Of a stretch of 35,391 bases of DNA, positions 27,160-35,391 are shown piece by piece; position 1 is the stretch's first letter, and every line of letters starts with the position of its first letter. The stretch is from contig NZ_LOKZ01000020.1 of NCBI RefSeq assembly GCF_002211365.1, positions 1 through 35,391 of the forward strand, in the 5' to 3' direction. The position numbers and the translations under genes are program-made. The DNA comes from Rhizobium sp. R711 (GTDB lineage: Bacteria > Pseudomonadota > Alphaproteobacteria > Rhizobiales > Rhizobiaceae). The notes under the pieces are model-generated. The model worked only from the letters and a program-made list of their open reading frames with translations. It was not told the origin of the DNA and did no database searches.

Positions 27160-28044
27160 ATGGACATGATCTTCGACCAGGCCCGCATTGCGGCAAACCG
27201 CCATCGCGCGCTTCGCAACCACGACCCCAAGGCGGCGTTCCTCCTTGATATCGCCGCCGAGGAACTGGGTGAGCGCCTTGCCGTAGTCGAACGCATATTC
27301 GAACAGGCGGTCGAGCTGCATGGTGCCACGGGCGCTGCGGCCCATGCGGCGGTGGCGACCGGCAAGGTCGGGCAACTGACGCGCGTCGAGAGCGAGCGGA
27401 CCTATGTTAAGGCGGACGAGCCCTTTGTCGAGGCCGCGTTGGAAGAGGTTCCACTGGAGCCGCAGTCGGCCAACCTGGTGCTGGCGCCACTGAGCCTCCA
27501 CCTGACCAACGATACGCCCGGCGTTTTCATCCAGATCCGTCGCGCCCTGAAGCCGGACGGGCTCTTTCTTGCCGCGATCCCTGGGGCCGGCACGCTGCAG
27601 GAACTGCGCGAAGTGCTGCTGGCGACGGAAATCGAGATGACCGGGGGCGCGAGCCCACGGGTGATCCCCTTTGCTGACGTCCGCGACGTCGGCGGCCTGA
27701 TGCAGCGCGCCGGCTTCGCCCTGCCGGTGATCGACGCCGAGACCTATACGGTGCGCTATGACTCGATCTTTCCGCTGATGAAGGATCTGCGGGCAATGGG
27801 CATGAGCAATCCGCTGATCGCGCGCAGCCACAAGCCTTTGACGCGCGCCTTCTTTCTACGCGCGGCCGAAATCTACGCCGAGCGTTATGCTGACCCGGAC
27901 GGCCGGATCAGGGCAACCTTCTCGATTATTTATGTCTCGGGGTGGGCGCCGCACGAAAGCCAACAAAAGCCGCTTCGCCCTGGCTCGGCGAAGGTCAGGC
28001 TCGCCGACGCGCTAAGGGTCGAGGAGCATAAGCTGAAACAGTAG
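27160..28044 (+). CDS. class I SAM-dependent methyltransferase-fold protein, NDUFAF5/BioC-like
   Basis: 294 residues from the ATG at 27160 (an ATG at 27166 is equally possible). The N-terminus MDMIFDQARIAANRHRA matches the conserved start of the bacterial relatives of mitochondrial NDUFAF5, a complex I assembly factor that hydroxylates an arginine. It also has LVLAPLSLHLTNDTPGVFIQ, RALKPDGLFLAAIPG and a C-terminal TFSIIYVSGWAPH. The glycine-rich SAM motif is poorly conserved, as is common in this group. It is divergent from comF, an arrangement usual in Rhizobiales. Whether it methylates or hydroxylates cannot be read from the sequence. Confidence 0.82.
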   Translation: MDMIFDQARIAANRHRALRNHDPKAAFLLDIAAEELGERLAVVERIFEQAVELHGATGAAAHAAVATGKVGQLTRVESERTYVKADEPFVEAALEEVPLEPQSANLVLAPLSLHLTNDTPGVFIQIRRALKPDGLFLAAIPGAGTLQELREVLLATEIEMTGGASPRVIPFADVRDVGGLMQRAGFALPVIDAETYTVRYDSIFPLMKDLRAMGMSNPLIARSHKPLTRAFFLRAAEIYAERYADPDGRIRATFSIIYVSGWAPHESQQKPLRPGSAKVRLADALRVEEHKLKQ

Positions 28045-28052
28045 AAATCGGC

Positions 28053-28217
28053 TTAGTTGGGGAACTGATCCGCGATATAGCTCAAGACGCTGTTGATATT
28101 ACCGCCAATCGCCTGTGCCCCACCGATGAGAGCGACGGATATGAGGGCCGCAATCAGGCCGTATTCGATCGCGGTTGCGCCGCGGATGTCTGCCAGAAAT
28201 GCTCTTACCACTCGCAT
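28053..28217 (-). CDS. Flp family type IVb pilin
   Basis: 54 residues from the ATG at 28217, with GAGG five bases upstream; a longer frame to 28253 is less likely. The prepilin site and helix are clear: FLADIRGATAIEYGLIAALI, with cleavage before or within the GATAIEYG motif and Glu at position 5 of the mature helix. It encodes the subunit of Flp/Tad pili used in surface attachment. No tad/cpa assembly genes are in the window, so it is an orphan pilin, a situation frequent in Rhizobiaceae. Confidence 0.9.
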   Translation of the reverse strand: MRVVRAFLADIRGATAIEYGLIAALISVALIGGAQAIGGNINSVLSYIADQFPN

Positions 28218-28283
28218 ATCCACCTCGGCGCTAAAGCGGCAGTCGTCCATCACGTTGCAACTGCCGCTGCAGCAACGCCAGTC

Positions 28284-28601
28284 TCAGCAGCCAGCTCCGT
28301 TTCCGTAACCCTGGACCACGCAGACGGAACCCGGGGTGTCCTGAAGAACGCTCTGGCGAATCGTGTAGCGCTTGCCGTTCTCGCTTTTCGGTATCGAGCC
28401 CGTTGTAATCGTATCCAATTCGGACGGCGCGCTGGCAAAGACGCTCGACTTGGATTTGTCGGCAAGCATCGGCGTCAAGATCAGAGTCAGGGCAACAACA
28501 GCGGTACCAAACAGCAGTGCGATGTTCAGCGCACCCGTTCTGCTCGAGGCAGTCGAGGCCTGTTCTTTTTCTCTCACAGCTTTCCAGAAATCGTCGTCCA
28601 T
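28284..28601 (-). CDS. small single-pass membrane protein of unknown function
   Basis: 105 residues. A charged N-terminus (MDDDFWKAVREKEQ) precedes one membrane helix (LNIALLFGTAVVALTLILTP, about 25-44). A periplasmic part of about 60 residues contains TITTGSIPKSENGKRYTIRQ and the C-terminal cysteine pair SVCVVQGYGNGAGC, which could form a disulfide. I recognise no characterised family. It lies 66 bases upstream of the Flp pilin start and may be co-transcribed with it. Confidence 0.75.
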   Translation of the reverse strand: MDDDFWKAVREKEQASTASSRTGALNIALLFGTAVVALTLILTPMLADKSKSSVFASAPSELDTITTGSIPKSENGKRYTIRQSVLQDTPGSVCVVQGYGNGAGC

Positions 28602-28724
28602 GCGTCAAGCCTTTTACACACACGCCAGTTGCTTGATTGAGGCCGATATTTGGCAGAAGGTGTTAAACGATCGATTAATATCCACACCCAAATCGGACGC
28701 TTGCGGCATAATGATCAGAAATTT

Positions 28725-29138
28725 CTAAAGTAGATCCTGCAATATTGGAATAAGCGGCTCGTCAGCCGGTGGCATCGGGTAGTCGCGCAGGGCCTGCGGC
28801 CTTACCCATTTCAATGCCTGCCCTTCCTTCCCGTGCGGAATTCCTTCATAGCGCCGGCAGATATAAAGCGGCATCAGCAGGTGGAATTTCTCATAGGTAT
28901 GGCTCGCGAAACTCAAGGGCGCCAGGCAGGCGACCTTCGTCGTGATCCCAAGCTCCTCGTGAAGCTCGCGCACCAGCGATTCTTCCGGCGTCTCGCCTTG
29001 CTCCACCTTGCCGCCGGGAAACTCCCAAAGTCCGGCAAGCGATTTTCCCTCAGGACGTTGCGCCAGCAGAATGCGCCCGTCGGAATCGATCAACGCGCAA
29101 GCGGCGACGAGAAGGATGCTTCGGGTTCCGTCGCTCAT
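28725..29138 (-). CDS. mutT: MutT-type (deoxy)nucleoside triphosphate pyrophosphohydrolase
   Basis: 137 residues from the ATG at 29138, which overlaps the GNAT stop as ATGA. The Nudix box is complete: GG-KVEQGETPEES-LVRELHEELGI, with the RE-EE metal ligands (near residues 40-60). It removes 8-oxo-dGTP or similar oxidised nucleotides. In-frame codons upstream to 29159 lie inside the GNAT gene and are not needed. Confidence 0.9.
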   Translation of the reverse strand: MSDGTRSILLVAACALIDSDGRILLAQRPEGKSLAGLWEFPGGKVEQGETPEESLVRELHEELGITTKVACLAPLSFASHTYEKFHLLMPLYICRRYEGIPHGKEGQALKWVRPQALRDYPMPPADEPLIPILQDLL

Positions 29139-29917
29139 CGCGATAGCTCCTGCCGCCAATAGGAATAGCGGTAGGCCTCATGGAAGCCGAGCCGCTCGTA
29201 GAGCGCCAATGCCGGAGCGTTCGTCGCCTTGACCTGCAACCAGGCGGAACGGGCGCTGCGCATCCTCGCCCAGCGCAGAGCCGAGGTCAGGATTTCCAAG
29301 CCAAGTCCCTCGCGACGGCGCTCCTTGGCGACGGAAAGCGACATAATGCCGGCGAGGTCATTGTCTTGAACGCAAAGAACGGTCGCCACCGGCCCCGTCT
29401 GCGCATCCTCGATCATGAAGAGGCCCGATTGCGGCTTGATCGCATTTATGATCTCGGCCAGCGCGGGCTTCAGTTTGGACGACACGCCATCGGTTGTCAG
29501 GTTGGCATCCACGAAGCGGCCGATATCGTGCGTCGGCAGGTGATCGAGCGTATCCGGCAGCTCCGCATGCGCAAGATCGCAGGTCATCACGACCGTCTCG
29601 TCGAAAGGCACCCACTGCTGCTCCCGTACGAGATCGATTAGCACCGGCGAAGCGAGCGGCGTCTGACGAAGAACAGCCGGGCGACCATAGGCTTCGAACT
29701 TGCGGCTTGCCTTCGCGAGCCGGATCTCGACATCGCGGTGATCGGACGGATCGAGCGGCACGATTGAATTCAGCCGATTGGACGGATGCCCAGCCGTCAG
29801 CCGTATCTGCCAGCTGCCGTCATACTGCACGGACGAGGCCGGCCAGGCTCGAAAGCCAACGGCCTCCAGCCTGCGCACGAGCGGCAGATTTGCCTTCTTG
29901 GGTAATGCTTCAGTCAA
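29135..29917 (-). CDS. GNAT family N-acetyltransferase
   Basis: 260 residues from a TTG at 29917, seven bases after the argJ stop; CGGAG covers the end of argJ. An ATG at 29956 in the same frame would overlap argJ by 32 bases and has AAAGGAG only one base before it. The GNAT core is C-terminal: IMSLSVAKERRREGLGLEILTS with the acetyl-CoA loop (R-R-E-G-L-G) near 195-215, and ALALYERLGFHEAYRYSYWR at the end. The N-terminal 120 residues are a second, degenerate GNAT-like half. It lies between argJ and mutT in the same operon, but the acceptor is unknown. Confidence 0.85.
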   Translation of the reverse strand: MTEALPKKANLPLVRRLEAVGFRAWPASSVQYDGSWQIRLTAGHPSNRLNSIVPLDPSDHRDVEIRLAKASRKFEAYGRPAVLRQTPLASPVLIDLVREQQWVPFDETVVMTCDLAHAELPDTLDHLPTHDIGRFVDANLTTDGVSSKLKPALAEIINAIKPQSGLFMIEDAQTGPVATVLCVQDNDLAGIMSLSVAKERRREGLGLEILTSALRWARMRSARSAWLQVKATNAPALALYERLGFHEAYRYSYWRQELSR

Positions 29918-29924
29918 TGGAAGA

Positions 29925-31166
29925 TCAGCTCCGGTAGTCACCGTTGATGGCGACATACTCCTTTGTAAGGTCGCACGTCCAGACCGTGGCGACGCCGTTT
30001 CCGAGACCGATGTCCACCTTCACAGGAATATCCTGCTGTCTCATCACGTTGGTCGCGGCTTCCTCGGAATAGCCGGCGTCGCGCTCGCCATTGACGGCGA
30101 CCCGTACGTCGCCGAACCAGATCGCCAACCGATCGCGATCGGCCATTTCGCCAGACTTGCCGACCGCCATGACGATGCGGCCCCAGTTTGCGTCCTCGCC
30201 GGCGGCCGCCGTCTTGACGAGCGGCGAATTGGCAATCGACAACGCGATCTTCTTGGCCGCGGCATCGCTCTCGGCGCCGGTCACAGTGATCTCGAGCATC
30301 TTGGTCGCGCCCTCGCCATCGCGAACGACCTGCAGCGCAAGATCCTTGAGGAGATCGTTGAGGGCAGCGCGGAACGAGCCGAGGCGCTGGTCGTCCGCCT
30401 TCTCGACACGGACCTGACCGTCCTCGGCGGCCGCACCCGTTGCAAACAGCATCAGTGTGTCCGACGTCGAAGTATCGCTATCGACCGTCATAGAATTGAA
30501 CGTCGGATCGACACCCGCGGACAGGAGCGACTGCAGGGCAGCGGGAGCGATATCTGCATCGGTGACGACGAAAGAGAGCATGGTCGCCATATCGGGCGCA
30601 ATCATGCCGGCACCCTTGGCGATCCCGTTGATCGTCACCTTCACGCCGCCGATTTCGGCAGTGCGGGTCGCGACCTTCGGATAGGTATCGGTGGTCATGA
30701 TCGCCTTGGCCGCCTCGAACCAGAAGTCGCCGGTCGCGTCCTTGTACATCTGATCGAGAACGCCAGAAAACTTGGTGGCATCCAGCGGTTCGCCGATAAC
30801 GCCGGTGGACGCGAGGTAAACCTCGTTCTCGCCGCAGCCAACAGCAATCGCCGCCGACTTCGCGGTCAGGGCCGTCGCCTCGCGGCCTTTCAGGCCGGTG
30901 AAGGCATTCGCATTTCCGGAGTTGACGACGACGGCACGCGCTGCGCCATGCGGCAGGTTTGCGCGGCAGAAATCGACCGGCGCCGAGGGGCACTTCGAGC
31001 GGGTAAAGACACCCGCCACTGCCGCGGGCTTGTCAAACACCATCATCAGTACATCGGTGCGGTTCTTGTACTTGATGCCGGCTGATGCAGTCGCCATGCG
31101 TACGCCACGCAAATCGGGCATCGTGGCATAGGATTTCGGAGCGAGCGGAGAAACGGAACCGGACAT
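29925..31166 (-). CDS. argJ: bifunctional glutamate N-acetyltransferase / amino-acid acetyltransferase
   Basis: 413 residues, the standard length. The self-cleavage site is [14 protein letters not shown] (Thr 195), which splits the protein into alpha and beta chains and becomes the nucleophile. The family strings [31 protein letters not shown] and [11 protein letters not shown] are present. It moves the acetyl group from N-acetylornithine to glutamate, closing the arginine cycle, and may also use acetyl-CoA. It lies 117 bases after the parvulin gene stop, with a terminator-like stem between them. Confidence 0.97.
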   Translation of the reverse strand: MSGSVSPLAPKSYATMPDLRGVRMATASAGIKYKNRTDVLMMVFDKPAAVAGVFTRSKCPSAPVDFCRANLPHGAARAVVVNSGNANAFTGLKGREATALTAKSAAIAVGCGENEVYLASTGVIGEPLDATKFSGVLDQMYKDATGDFWFEAAKAIMTTDTYPKVATRTAEIGGVKVTINGIAKGAGMIAPDMATMLSFVVTDADIAPAALQSLLSAGVDPTFNSMTVDSDTSTSDTLMLFATGAAAEDGQVRVEKADDQRLGSFRAALNDLLKDLALQVVRDGEGATKMLEITVTGAESDAAAKKIALSIANSPLVKTAAAGEDANWGRIVMAVGKSGEMADRDRLAIWFGDVRVAVNGERDAGYSEEAATNVMRQQDIPVKVDIGLGNGVATVWTCDLTKEYVAINGDYRS

Positions 31167-31247
31167 GGCGATCGACCTGATGGCTGAATGGATTCCCGGG
31201 CGAAGTGTAGCCAGCTCGCTCAGCGGAAATACGACAACGAATAGTGA

Positions 31248-31271
31248 AGGGCCCGGGAAGAACCGGGCCCT
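31248..31271 (-). terminator. stem-loop between the parvulin gene and argJ
   Basis: AGGGCCCGG, six-base loop, CCGGGCCCT gives a perfect 9-bp stem 13 bases past the parvulin stop codon. Read leftward it is followed by TCACTATT rather than a full T-run, so termination may be partial and argJ may be partly read through. Confidence 0.6.
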
Positions 31272-31283
31272 ACCTTTTAGATT

Positions 31284-32171
31284 TTACTGCTGCGGCTGCG
31301 GCGCGGGCTCACCGCCCGGCTGCGGCTGCTTGTTGGCATCTTCGTAGCCCTTGCGCAGCGCCTCGTCGGTGATGTCAACCTTGGACTTTTCCTTGGCGGC
31401 AGCAAGAAGCGCGAGATACTTGTCGCGCATGACAAGCTGGCGAACCTGATCCTTGACTTGATCGAAGGCCGGCGGAGCGGCATCGCGCTTATCCTCGACG
31501 AGGATCACGTGATAGCCGAAGTCGGTCTTCACCGGTGTCTTGGTGTAGGTGCCCTTTTCAAGCGCGAAGGCGGCCTCCTCGAATTCCTTCACCATGCGGC
31601 CCTTGGTGAAATAGCCAAGATCACCACCGTCGGCCTTGTTCGGATCGGTGGACTTTTCCTTGGCGAGATCCGCGAAGTTCTTACCGGCGTCGAGCTGCTT
31701 GATGACTTCCTTGGCCTCGTCCTCGGTCTTCACGAGGATGTGGCGGGCGTGCACTTCTTCCTGCTTCGGCAGAGCAGCGACTTCCTTGTCGTAGCGCGCC
31801 TTGACTTCCTCATCGGTAACCGTGTCGACAACGTGCTTCTTGAAATAGGCGTTGTGCAGTTCGCGATCGGCGAGATACTGCATGCGCTTCTTGAATTCGG
31901 CAGTCTGGTCGAGCTTTTCGGCAATCGCGTCCTGCGCCAGCAGCTTGACGTCGATGGCGGCGGACAGAGCGGCGATCTTCTTCTGGTCCTCCGGCAGCTG
32001 CGCAAGCTGCGGGTCGAGATTGGCGACGGCCAGATCGAGATCGGACTGATGAATCTCGACATCGCCGACCTTGGCAATGACGGCATCCGGCTTGTCTTCC
32101 GCACGGACAGGCGCCTGGAACGCAACGAAAGTTGCGAACGCCATCACAGCGATTTTGTTGTAGTTCAACAT
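31284..32171 (-). CDS. periplasmic peptidylprolyl isomerase, parvulin type (PrsA/SurA-like)
   Basis: 295 residues from the ATG at 32171 (AGGG seven bases upstream); the in-frame ATG at 32207 would place the signal peptide too far in. A signal peptide ends at APVRAEDK. A chaperone-like helical region surrounds one parvulin domain (about 140-235: ARHILVKTEDEAKE, STDPNKADGGDLGYFTKGRM, KTDFGYHVILVEDKR). The C-terminus is Pro/Gln-rich and disordered. It should fold exported and outer-membrane proteins. It is divergent from secA, which exports such proteins. Confidence 0.92.
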   Translation of the reverse strand: MLNYNKIAVMAFATFVAFQAPVRAEDKPDAVIAKVGDVEIHQSDLDLAVANLDPQLAQLPEDQKKIAALSAAIDVKLLAQDAIAEKLDQTAEFKKRMQYLADRELHNAYFKKHVVDTVTDEEVKARYDKEVAALPKQEEVHARHILVKTEDEAKEVIKQLDAGKNFADLAKEKSTDPNKADGGDLGYFTKGRMVKEFEEAAFALEKGTYTKTPVKTDFGYHVILVEDKRDAAPPAFDQVKDQVRQLVMRDKYLALLAAAKEKSKVDITDEALRKGYEDANKQPQPGGEPAPQPQQ

Positions 32172-32274
32172 CAAATAACCCTTCACAGTTAAACCCACCG
32201 GCTTCAACGTCGTGAATCCAGCCTGAAACAGCCATCAACACCGGAATGTGGCCTTTCTATATCAGCCAAATCCG

Positions 32275-32303
32275 TTGACATCATTCGACCCCCCTCTTAT
32301 CTG
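32275..32303 (+). promoter_or_regulatory. candidate sigma70 promoter of secA
   Basis: A consensus TTGACA (32275-32280) is followed after 17 bp by TATCTG (32298-32303). The -35 box is perfect, the -10 box moderate. Transcription would begin about 105 bases before the secA start codon. Confidence 0.5.
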
Positions 32304-32417
32304 TCACGCAACCTCGCGTCCAGAACAGTTTCCTGGCGTTTCGAGACGTGTGCCTGAAATTCGGCCGGGCAGCGGATAAGAAAAGCCGGGGAATATTATT
32401 GAGAAAGGACCAGTCAT

Positions 32418-35132
32418 ATGGTCAGCTTTGGCGGTATAGCCCGCAAAATATTTGGCTCTGCCAATGACCGCCGCGTGCGGTCTTTCCAGCCGAACGTCGC
32501 AGCCATCAACGCCATCGAAGAGAAAACGAAGGCCCTGAGCGACGAACAGCTGGCTGCCCAGACCGTCGAATTCCGCAAGATGTTGGCAGACGGCAAGACA
32601 CTGGACGATATTCTCGTGCCCGCTTTCGCCGTTGTGCGCGAGGCGTCGCGCCGCGTCCTTGGCCTGCGACCTTTTGACGTACAGCTGATCGGCGGCATGA
32701 TCCTTCATAGCGGCGACATCGCGGAGATGAAGACCGGTGAAGGCAAGACGCTCGTCGCCACGCTGCCGGTCTATCTGAACGCACTCGCCGGCAAGGGCGT
32801 GCATGTCGTCACCGTAAACGACTATCTCGCCCGCCGCGACGCCGCCACGATGGGCAAGATCTACGGCTTCCTTGGCCTGACCACGGGCGTCATCGTTCAC
32901 GGCCTGTCGGACGAAGAGCGCGCTGCCGCCTATAATTGCGACATCACCTACGCGACCAACAACGAACTCGGCTTCGATTATCTGCGCGATAATATGAAGT
33001 ACGAGAAGAGCCAGATGGTCCAGCGCGGTCATAACTTCGCGATCGTCGACGAAGTGGACTCGATCCTCGTCGACGAAGCACGTACGCCGCTGATCATCTC
33101 CGGTCCGCTCGACGACCGCTCCGATCTCTACAACACGATCGACGCCTTCATTCCGCTTCTGTCGGAAGGCGACTACGAGATCGACGAAAAGCAACGCTCT
33201 GCCAATTTCTCCGAAGAAGGCACCGAAAAGCTGGAGAACCTGCTGCGTCAGGCCGGCTTGCTGAAGGGCGCTTCGCTTTACGACATCGAGAACGTGGCCA
33301 TCGTCCATCACGTCAACAACGCGCTCAAGGCCCACAAGCTGTTCCAGCGCGACAAGGACTACATCGTCCGCAACGACGAGATCGTCATCATCGACGAGTT
33401 CACCGGTCGCATGATGCCGGGCCGCCGCTATTCGGAAGGTCAGCACCAGGCGCTGGAAGCGAAGGAAAAGGTGCAGATCCAGCCGGAAAACCAGACGCTG
33501 GCGCAGATCACCTTCCAGAACTACTTCCGCATGTATGACAAGCTCGCCGGCATGACCGGTACGGCGCAGACGGAGGCCGAAGAATTCGGCAACATCTACG
33601 GCCTCGACGTCGTCGAAGTGCCGACCAACCTGCCGATCCAGCGTACCGACGAGGACGACGAGGTCTACCGGACGTTCGAGGAGAAGTACAAGGCGATCAT
33701 CGCCGAGATCGCGGACGCGCAGAAGCGCGGCCAGCCGGTTCTTGTCGGCACGACCTCGATCGAAAAGTCCGAATATCTGGCCGATCTCATGCGCAAGCAG
33801 GGCTTCAAGGACTTCCAGGTTCTGAACGCCCGCTACCACGAGCAGGAAGCCTATATCGTCGCGCAGGCCGGCGTGCCGGGTGCGGTAACGATCGCGACCA
33901 ACATGGCAGGACGCGGTACCGACATTCAGCTCGGCGGCAACCCTGAAATGCGTGTCGAGCGTGAGCTTGGCGAAGTAGAGCATGGTCCGGAACGCGACGC
34001 AAAAGCCGAAGCGATCCGCGAAGAGATCAAGCAGCTCAAGGAAAAGGCACTCGCAGCCGGTGGCCTCTACGTCATCGCGACCGAGCGCCACGAAAGCCGC
34101 CGCATCGACAACCAGTTGCGCGGCCGTTCCGGTCGTCAGGGCGACCCGGGCCGCTCGAAGTTCTACCTGTCGCTTCAGGACGACCTGATGCGCATCTTCG
34201 GCTCCGACCGCATGGACAGCATGCTGCAGAAGCTCGGTCTCAAGGAAGGCGAAGCGATCGTCCATCCCTGGATCAACAAGGCTCTCGAGCGCGCGCAGAA
34301 GAAGGTCGAAGCCCGCAACTTCGATATCCGCAAGAACCTCCTGAAGTACGACGACGTTCTGAACGATCAGCGCAAGGTGATCTTCGAACAGCGCCTCGAA
34401 CTGATGGAATCGCCGAACATCTCCGAAACCGTTTCCGATATGCGCCGTGAGGTCATCGAAGACCTCGTCGAGAAGCATATTCCGGAACGCGCCTATGCCG
34501 AGCAGTGGGACGCGGCAGGCCTGAAAGAGCGGACCGCCGCCCTGCTCAATCTCGATATGCCCATCGAAGACTGGGTGAAGGAAGAAGGCATTGGCGAGGA
34601 CAACATTCGCGAACGCCTGACGGAAGCGTCGAATGCGGCCTTCACCGAGAAGACCGAGCGCTTCGGTCCCGATATCATGCATTACGTCGAGCGCTCGGTC
34701 GTGATGCAGACGCTCGACCACCTGTGGCGCGAGCATATTGTCAACCTCGACCACCTTCGCTCCGTCATTGGCTTCCGCGGCTATGCACAGCGCGATCCGC
34801 TGCAGGAATACAAGTCGGAAGCGTTCGAGCTCTTCACCTCGCTCCTCAACAACCTGCGCGAAGCAGTCACAGCACAGCTGATGCGCGTCGAACTCGTGCA
34901 GCAGGCGCCGGCCGAGCCGGAACCGCCATTCATGCAGGCGCACCATCTCGATCCGAATACCGGTGAGGACGATTTCGCGCCCGCTTATTTGGCTTCGGAA
35001 GTTGTTGTTGCCCCGGAAAACCGCAATCCGGCCGATCCTTCAACCTGGGGCCATGTTGGCCGCAACGAGGCCTGCCCCTGCGGCTCCGGCAAGAAGTTCA
35101 AGCATTGCCATGGTGCCTTCGCACAGGCCTGA
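32418..35132 (+). CDS. secA: preprotein translocase ATPase SecA
   Basis: 904 residues, normal for alphaproteobacterial SecA. Walker A is in [20 protein letters not shown] (near 105). The DEAD-type motif is [18 protein letters not shown] (near 210). The preprotein cross-linking domain, HWD and second ATPase fold ([30 protein letters not shown] near 560) are all present. The C-terminus has the SEC-C zinc motif [16 protein letters not shown] that binds SecB and lipids. It drives export of unfolded preproteins through SecYEG at the inner membrane. AAAGGA stands nine bases before the ATG. It ends in a strong terminator just before the probable insertion sequence. Confidence 0.98.
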   Translation: MVSFGGIARKIFGSANDRRVRSFQPNVAAINAIEEKTKALSDEQLAAQTVEFRKMLADGKTLDDILVPAFAVVREASRRVLGLRPFDVQLIGGMILHSGDIAEMKTGEGKTLVATLPVYLNALAGKGVHVVTVNDYLARRDAATMGKIYGFLGLTTGVIVHGLSDEERAAAYNCDITYATNNELGFDYLRDNMKYEKSQMVQRGHNFAIVDEVDSILVDEARTPLIISGPLDDRSDLYNTIDAFIPLLSEGDYEIDEKQRSANFSEEGTEKLENLLRQAGLLKGASLYDIENVAIVHHVNNALKAHKLFQRDKDYIVRNDEIVIIDEFTGRMMPGRRYSEGQHQALEAKEKVQIQPENQTLAQITFQNYFRMYDKLAGMTGTAQTEAEEFGNIYGLDVVEVPTNLPIQRTDEDDEVYRTFEEKYKAIIAEIADAQKRGQPVLVGTTSIEKSEYLADLMRKQGFKDFQVLNARYHEQEAYIVAQAGVPGAVTIATNMAGRGTDIQLGGNPEMRVERELGEVEHGPERDAKAEAIREEIKQLKEKALAAGGLYVIATERHESRRIDNQLRGRSGRQGDPGRSKFYLSLQDDLMRIFGSDRMDSMLQKLGLKEGEAIVHPWINKALERAQKKVEARNFDIRKNLLKYDDVLNDQRKVIFEQRLELMESPNISETVSDMRREVIEDLVEKHIPERAYAEQWDAAGLKERTAALLNLDMPIEDWVKEEGIGEDNIRERLTEASNAAFTEKTERFGPDIMHYVERSVVMQTLDHLWREHIVNLDHLRSVIGFRGYAQRDPLQEYKSEAFELFTSLLNNLREAVTAQLMRVELVQQAPAEPEPPFMQAHHLDPNTGEDDFAPAYLASEVVVAPENRNPADPSTWGHVGRNEACPCGSGKKFKHCHGAFAQA

Positions 35133-35158
35133 GGCTGGCCGCAGCCAAACACTTTGAA

Positions 35159-35178
35159 ATGCCGCCTTCGGGCGGCAT
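35159..35178 (+). terminator. intrinsic terminator of secA
   Basis: ATGCCGCC, a TTCG tetraloop, GGCGGCAT form a perfect 8-bp stem, followed by TTTTCTTTT. It is 26 bases after the secA stop codon. Confidence 0.93.
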
Positions 35179-35301
35179 TTTCTTTTGTGGAAACCGCGTT
35201 TCACTTTAAGCGCTGGCTGGGCTTCGCCCGTTACATGGGGTAATCGCGGGAGCGAGCCGCCGCTCTGGGCGCCAGATTGGTCACGGTAGTGAATAGCAAG
35301 G

Positions 35302-35377
35302 TGGTTGTTCCCCGATAAGATGGAAATACGGGCTCACGACTGGATGCCGGGCCCAAACATCAGTTGGAGAACAACCA
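35302..35377 (+). promoter_or_regulatory. inverted repeat that would mask the ribosome-binding site of the last gene
   Basis: TGGTTGTTCCCC (35302-35313) pairs with GGAGAACAACCA (35366-35377) at 11 of 12 positions. The right arm contains the GGAGA ribosome-binding site and the first base of the start codon. RNA reading in from the left would hide the start, whereas RNA starting inside the loop would not. Insertion sequences are known to use such hairpins. Confidence 0.55.
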
Positions 35378-35391
35378 TGAGCGAATATATA
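35377..35391 (+). CDS. start of a truncated gene, possibly an IS110-family transposase
   Basis: ATG at 35377 with GGAGA six bases upstream; only MSEYI is encoded before the window ends. The opening resembles IS110 transposases, which continue into a DEDD nuclease fold, but five residues cannot prove it. Confidence 0.35.

Larger units (their letters stand above)
35183..35391 (+). mobile_element. probable left end of an insertion sequence (IS110-like), cut by the window edge
   Basis: After the secA terminator come about 190 non-coding bases with several short stems (GGGC-TTC-GCCC at 35219-35229; GAGCG/CGCTC at 35250-35265), then a start codon at 35377. A structured non-coding left end before a gene beginning MSEYI resembles IS110-group elements, in which that region encodes the bridge RNA. 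Only five codons are visible and no terminal repeat can be checked, so this is tentative. It could simply be the next chromosomal gene. Confidence 0.35.

Noticed and set aside
27066..27831. Upstream extension of the comF frame to 512 codons
   Set aside because: The extension is antisense to the NDUFAF5-like methyltransferase gene and has no ComF-family sequence.
32304..34946. 880-codon open frame on the minus strand opposite secA
   Set aside because: It is the codon-periodic shadow of secA. It has no family resemblance or ribosome-binding site, and secA is intact in the sense frame.

Overview
The window is chromosomal DNA of an alphaproteobacterium, almost certainly a member of the Rhizobiaceae (Rhizobium/Ensifer/Agrobacterium type). 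The signs are high GC, alphaproteobacterial protein types (DUF4167, DUF1178, PtsP, a lone Flp pilin) and blocks whose order is typical of this group: prmC-prfA-ptsP-lysC; comF-grxC-nitrilase-DUF1178; mutT-GNAT-argJ-parvulin beside secA. I assigned the organism by recognising families and order, not by a database search.

Layout. (1) 1-425: a strong sigma70-type promoter pointing left out of the window, probably of an rRNA operon. (2) 426-5028: an M23 murein-hydrolase-type protein and the ClpB disaggregase, converging on a shared terminator. (3) 5201-7726: a DUF1254/DUF1214 gene broken by three frameshifts, then the low-complexity DUF4167 protein. (4) 8071-13688: a leftward block of prmC, prfA (release factor 1), ptsP (nitrogen PTS enzyme I) and lysC. 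(5) 13981-18775: a small unknown protein, an old-yellow-enzyme oxidoreductase, and a CHASE2-class III cyclase facing a FecR-domain exported protein. (6) 18966-23664: ubiG; a three-gene operon of unknown function (ICMT-like methyltransferase, E2-type acyltransferase without a lipoyl domain, SDR with a SEC-C tail); an LRAT/PPPDE-like lipoprotein; a tiny lipoprotein; and an L,D-transpeptidase-like lipoprotein. (7) 23959-28601: an SDR, the DUF1178/nitrilase/glutaredoxin/comF operon, a divergent NDUFAF5-type methyltransferase, a Flp pilin and a small membrane protein. (8) 28725-35132: mutT, GNAT and argJ with an upstream parvulin foldase, and divergent secA. (9) 35183-35391: what looks like the left end of an insertion sequence, with the first five codons of its gene.

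Housekeeping themes: translation termination (PrfA and its methylase PrmC, coupled by ATGA), amino-acid and nitrogen control (LysC, ArgJ, PtsP), export and folding (SecA, parvulin, ClpB) and envelope remodelling (M23, L,D-transpeptidase, lipoproteins).

The less ordinary parts are the ICMT/acyltransferase/SDR-SEC-C operon, the FecR/CHASE2-cyclase pair, the permuted papain-like lipoprotein, a paired compensating frameshift inside comF that removes half of its zinc knuckle, and the right edge, where a hairpin covers the ribosome-binding site of a probable IS110-type gene. No CRISPR array, complete tRNA/rRNA gene, prophage or complete mobile element is visible.
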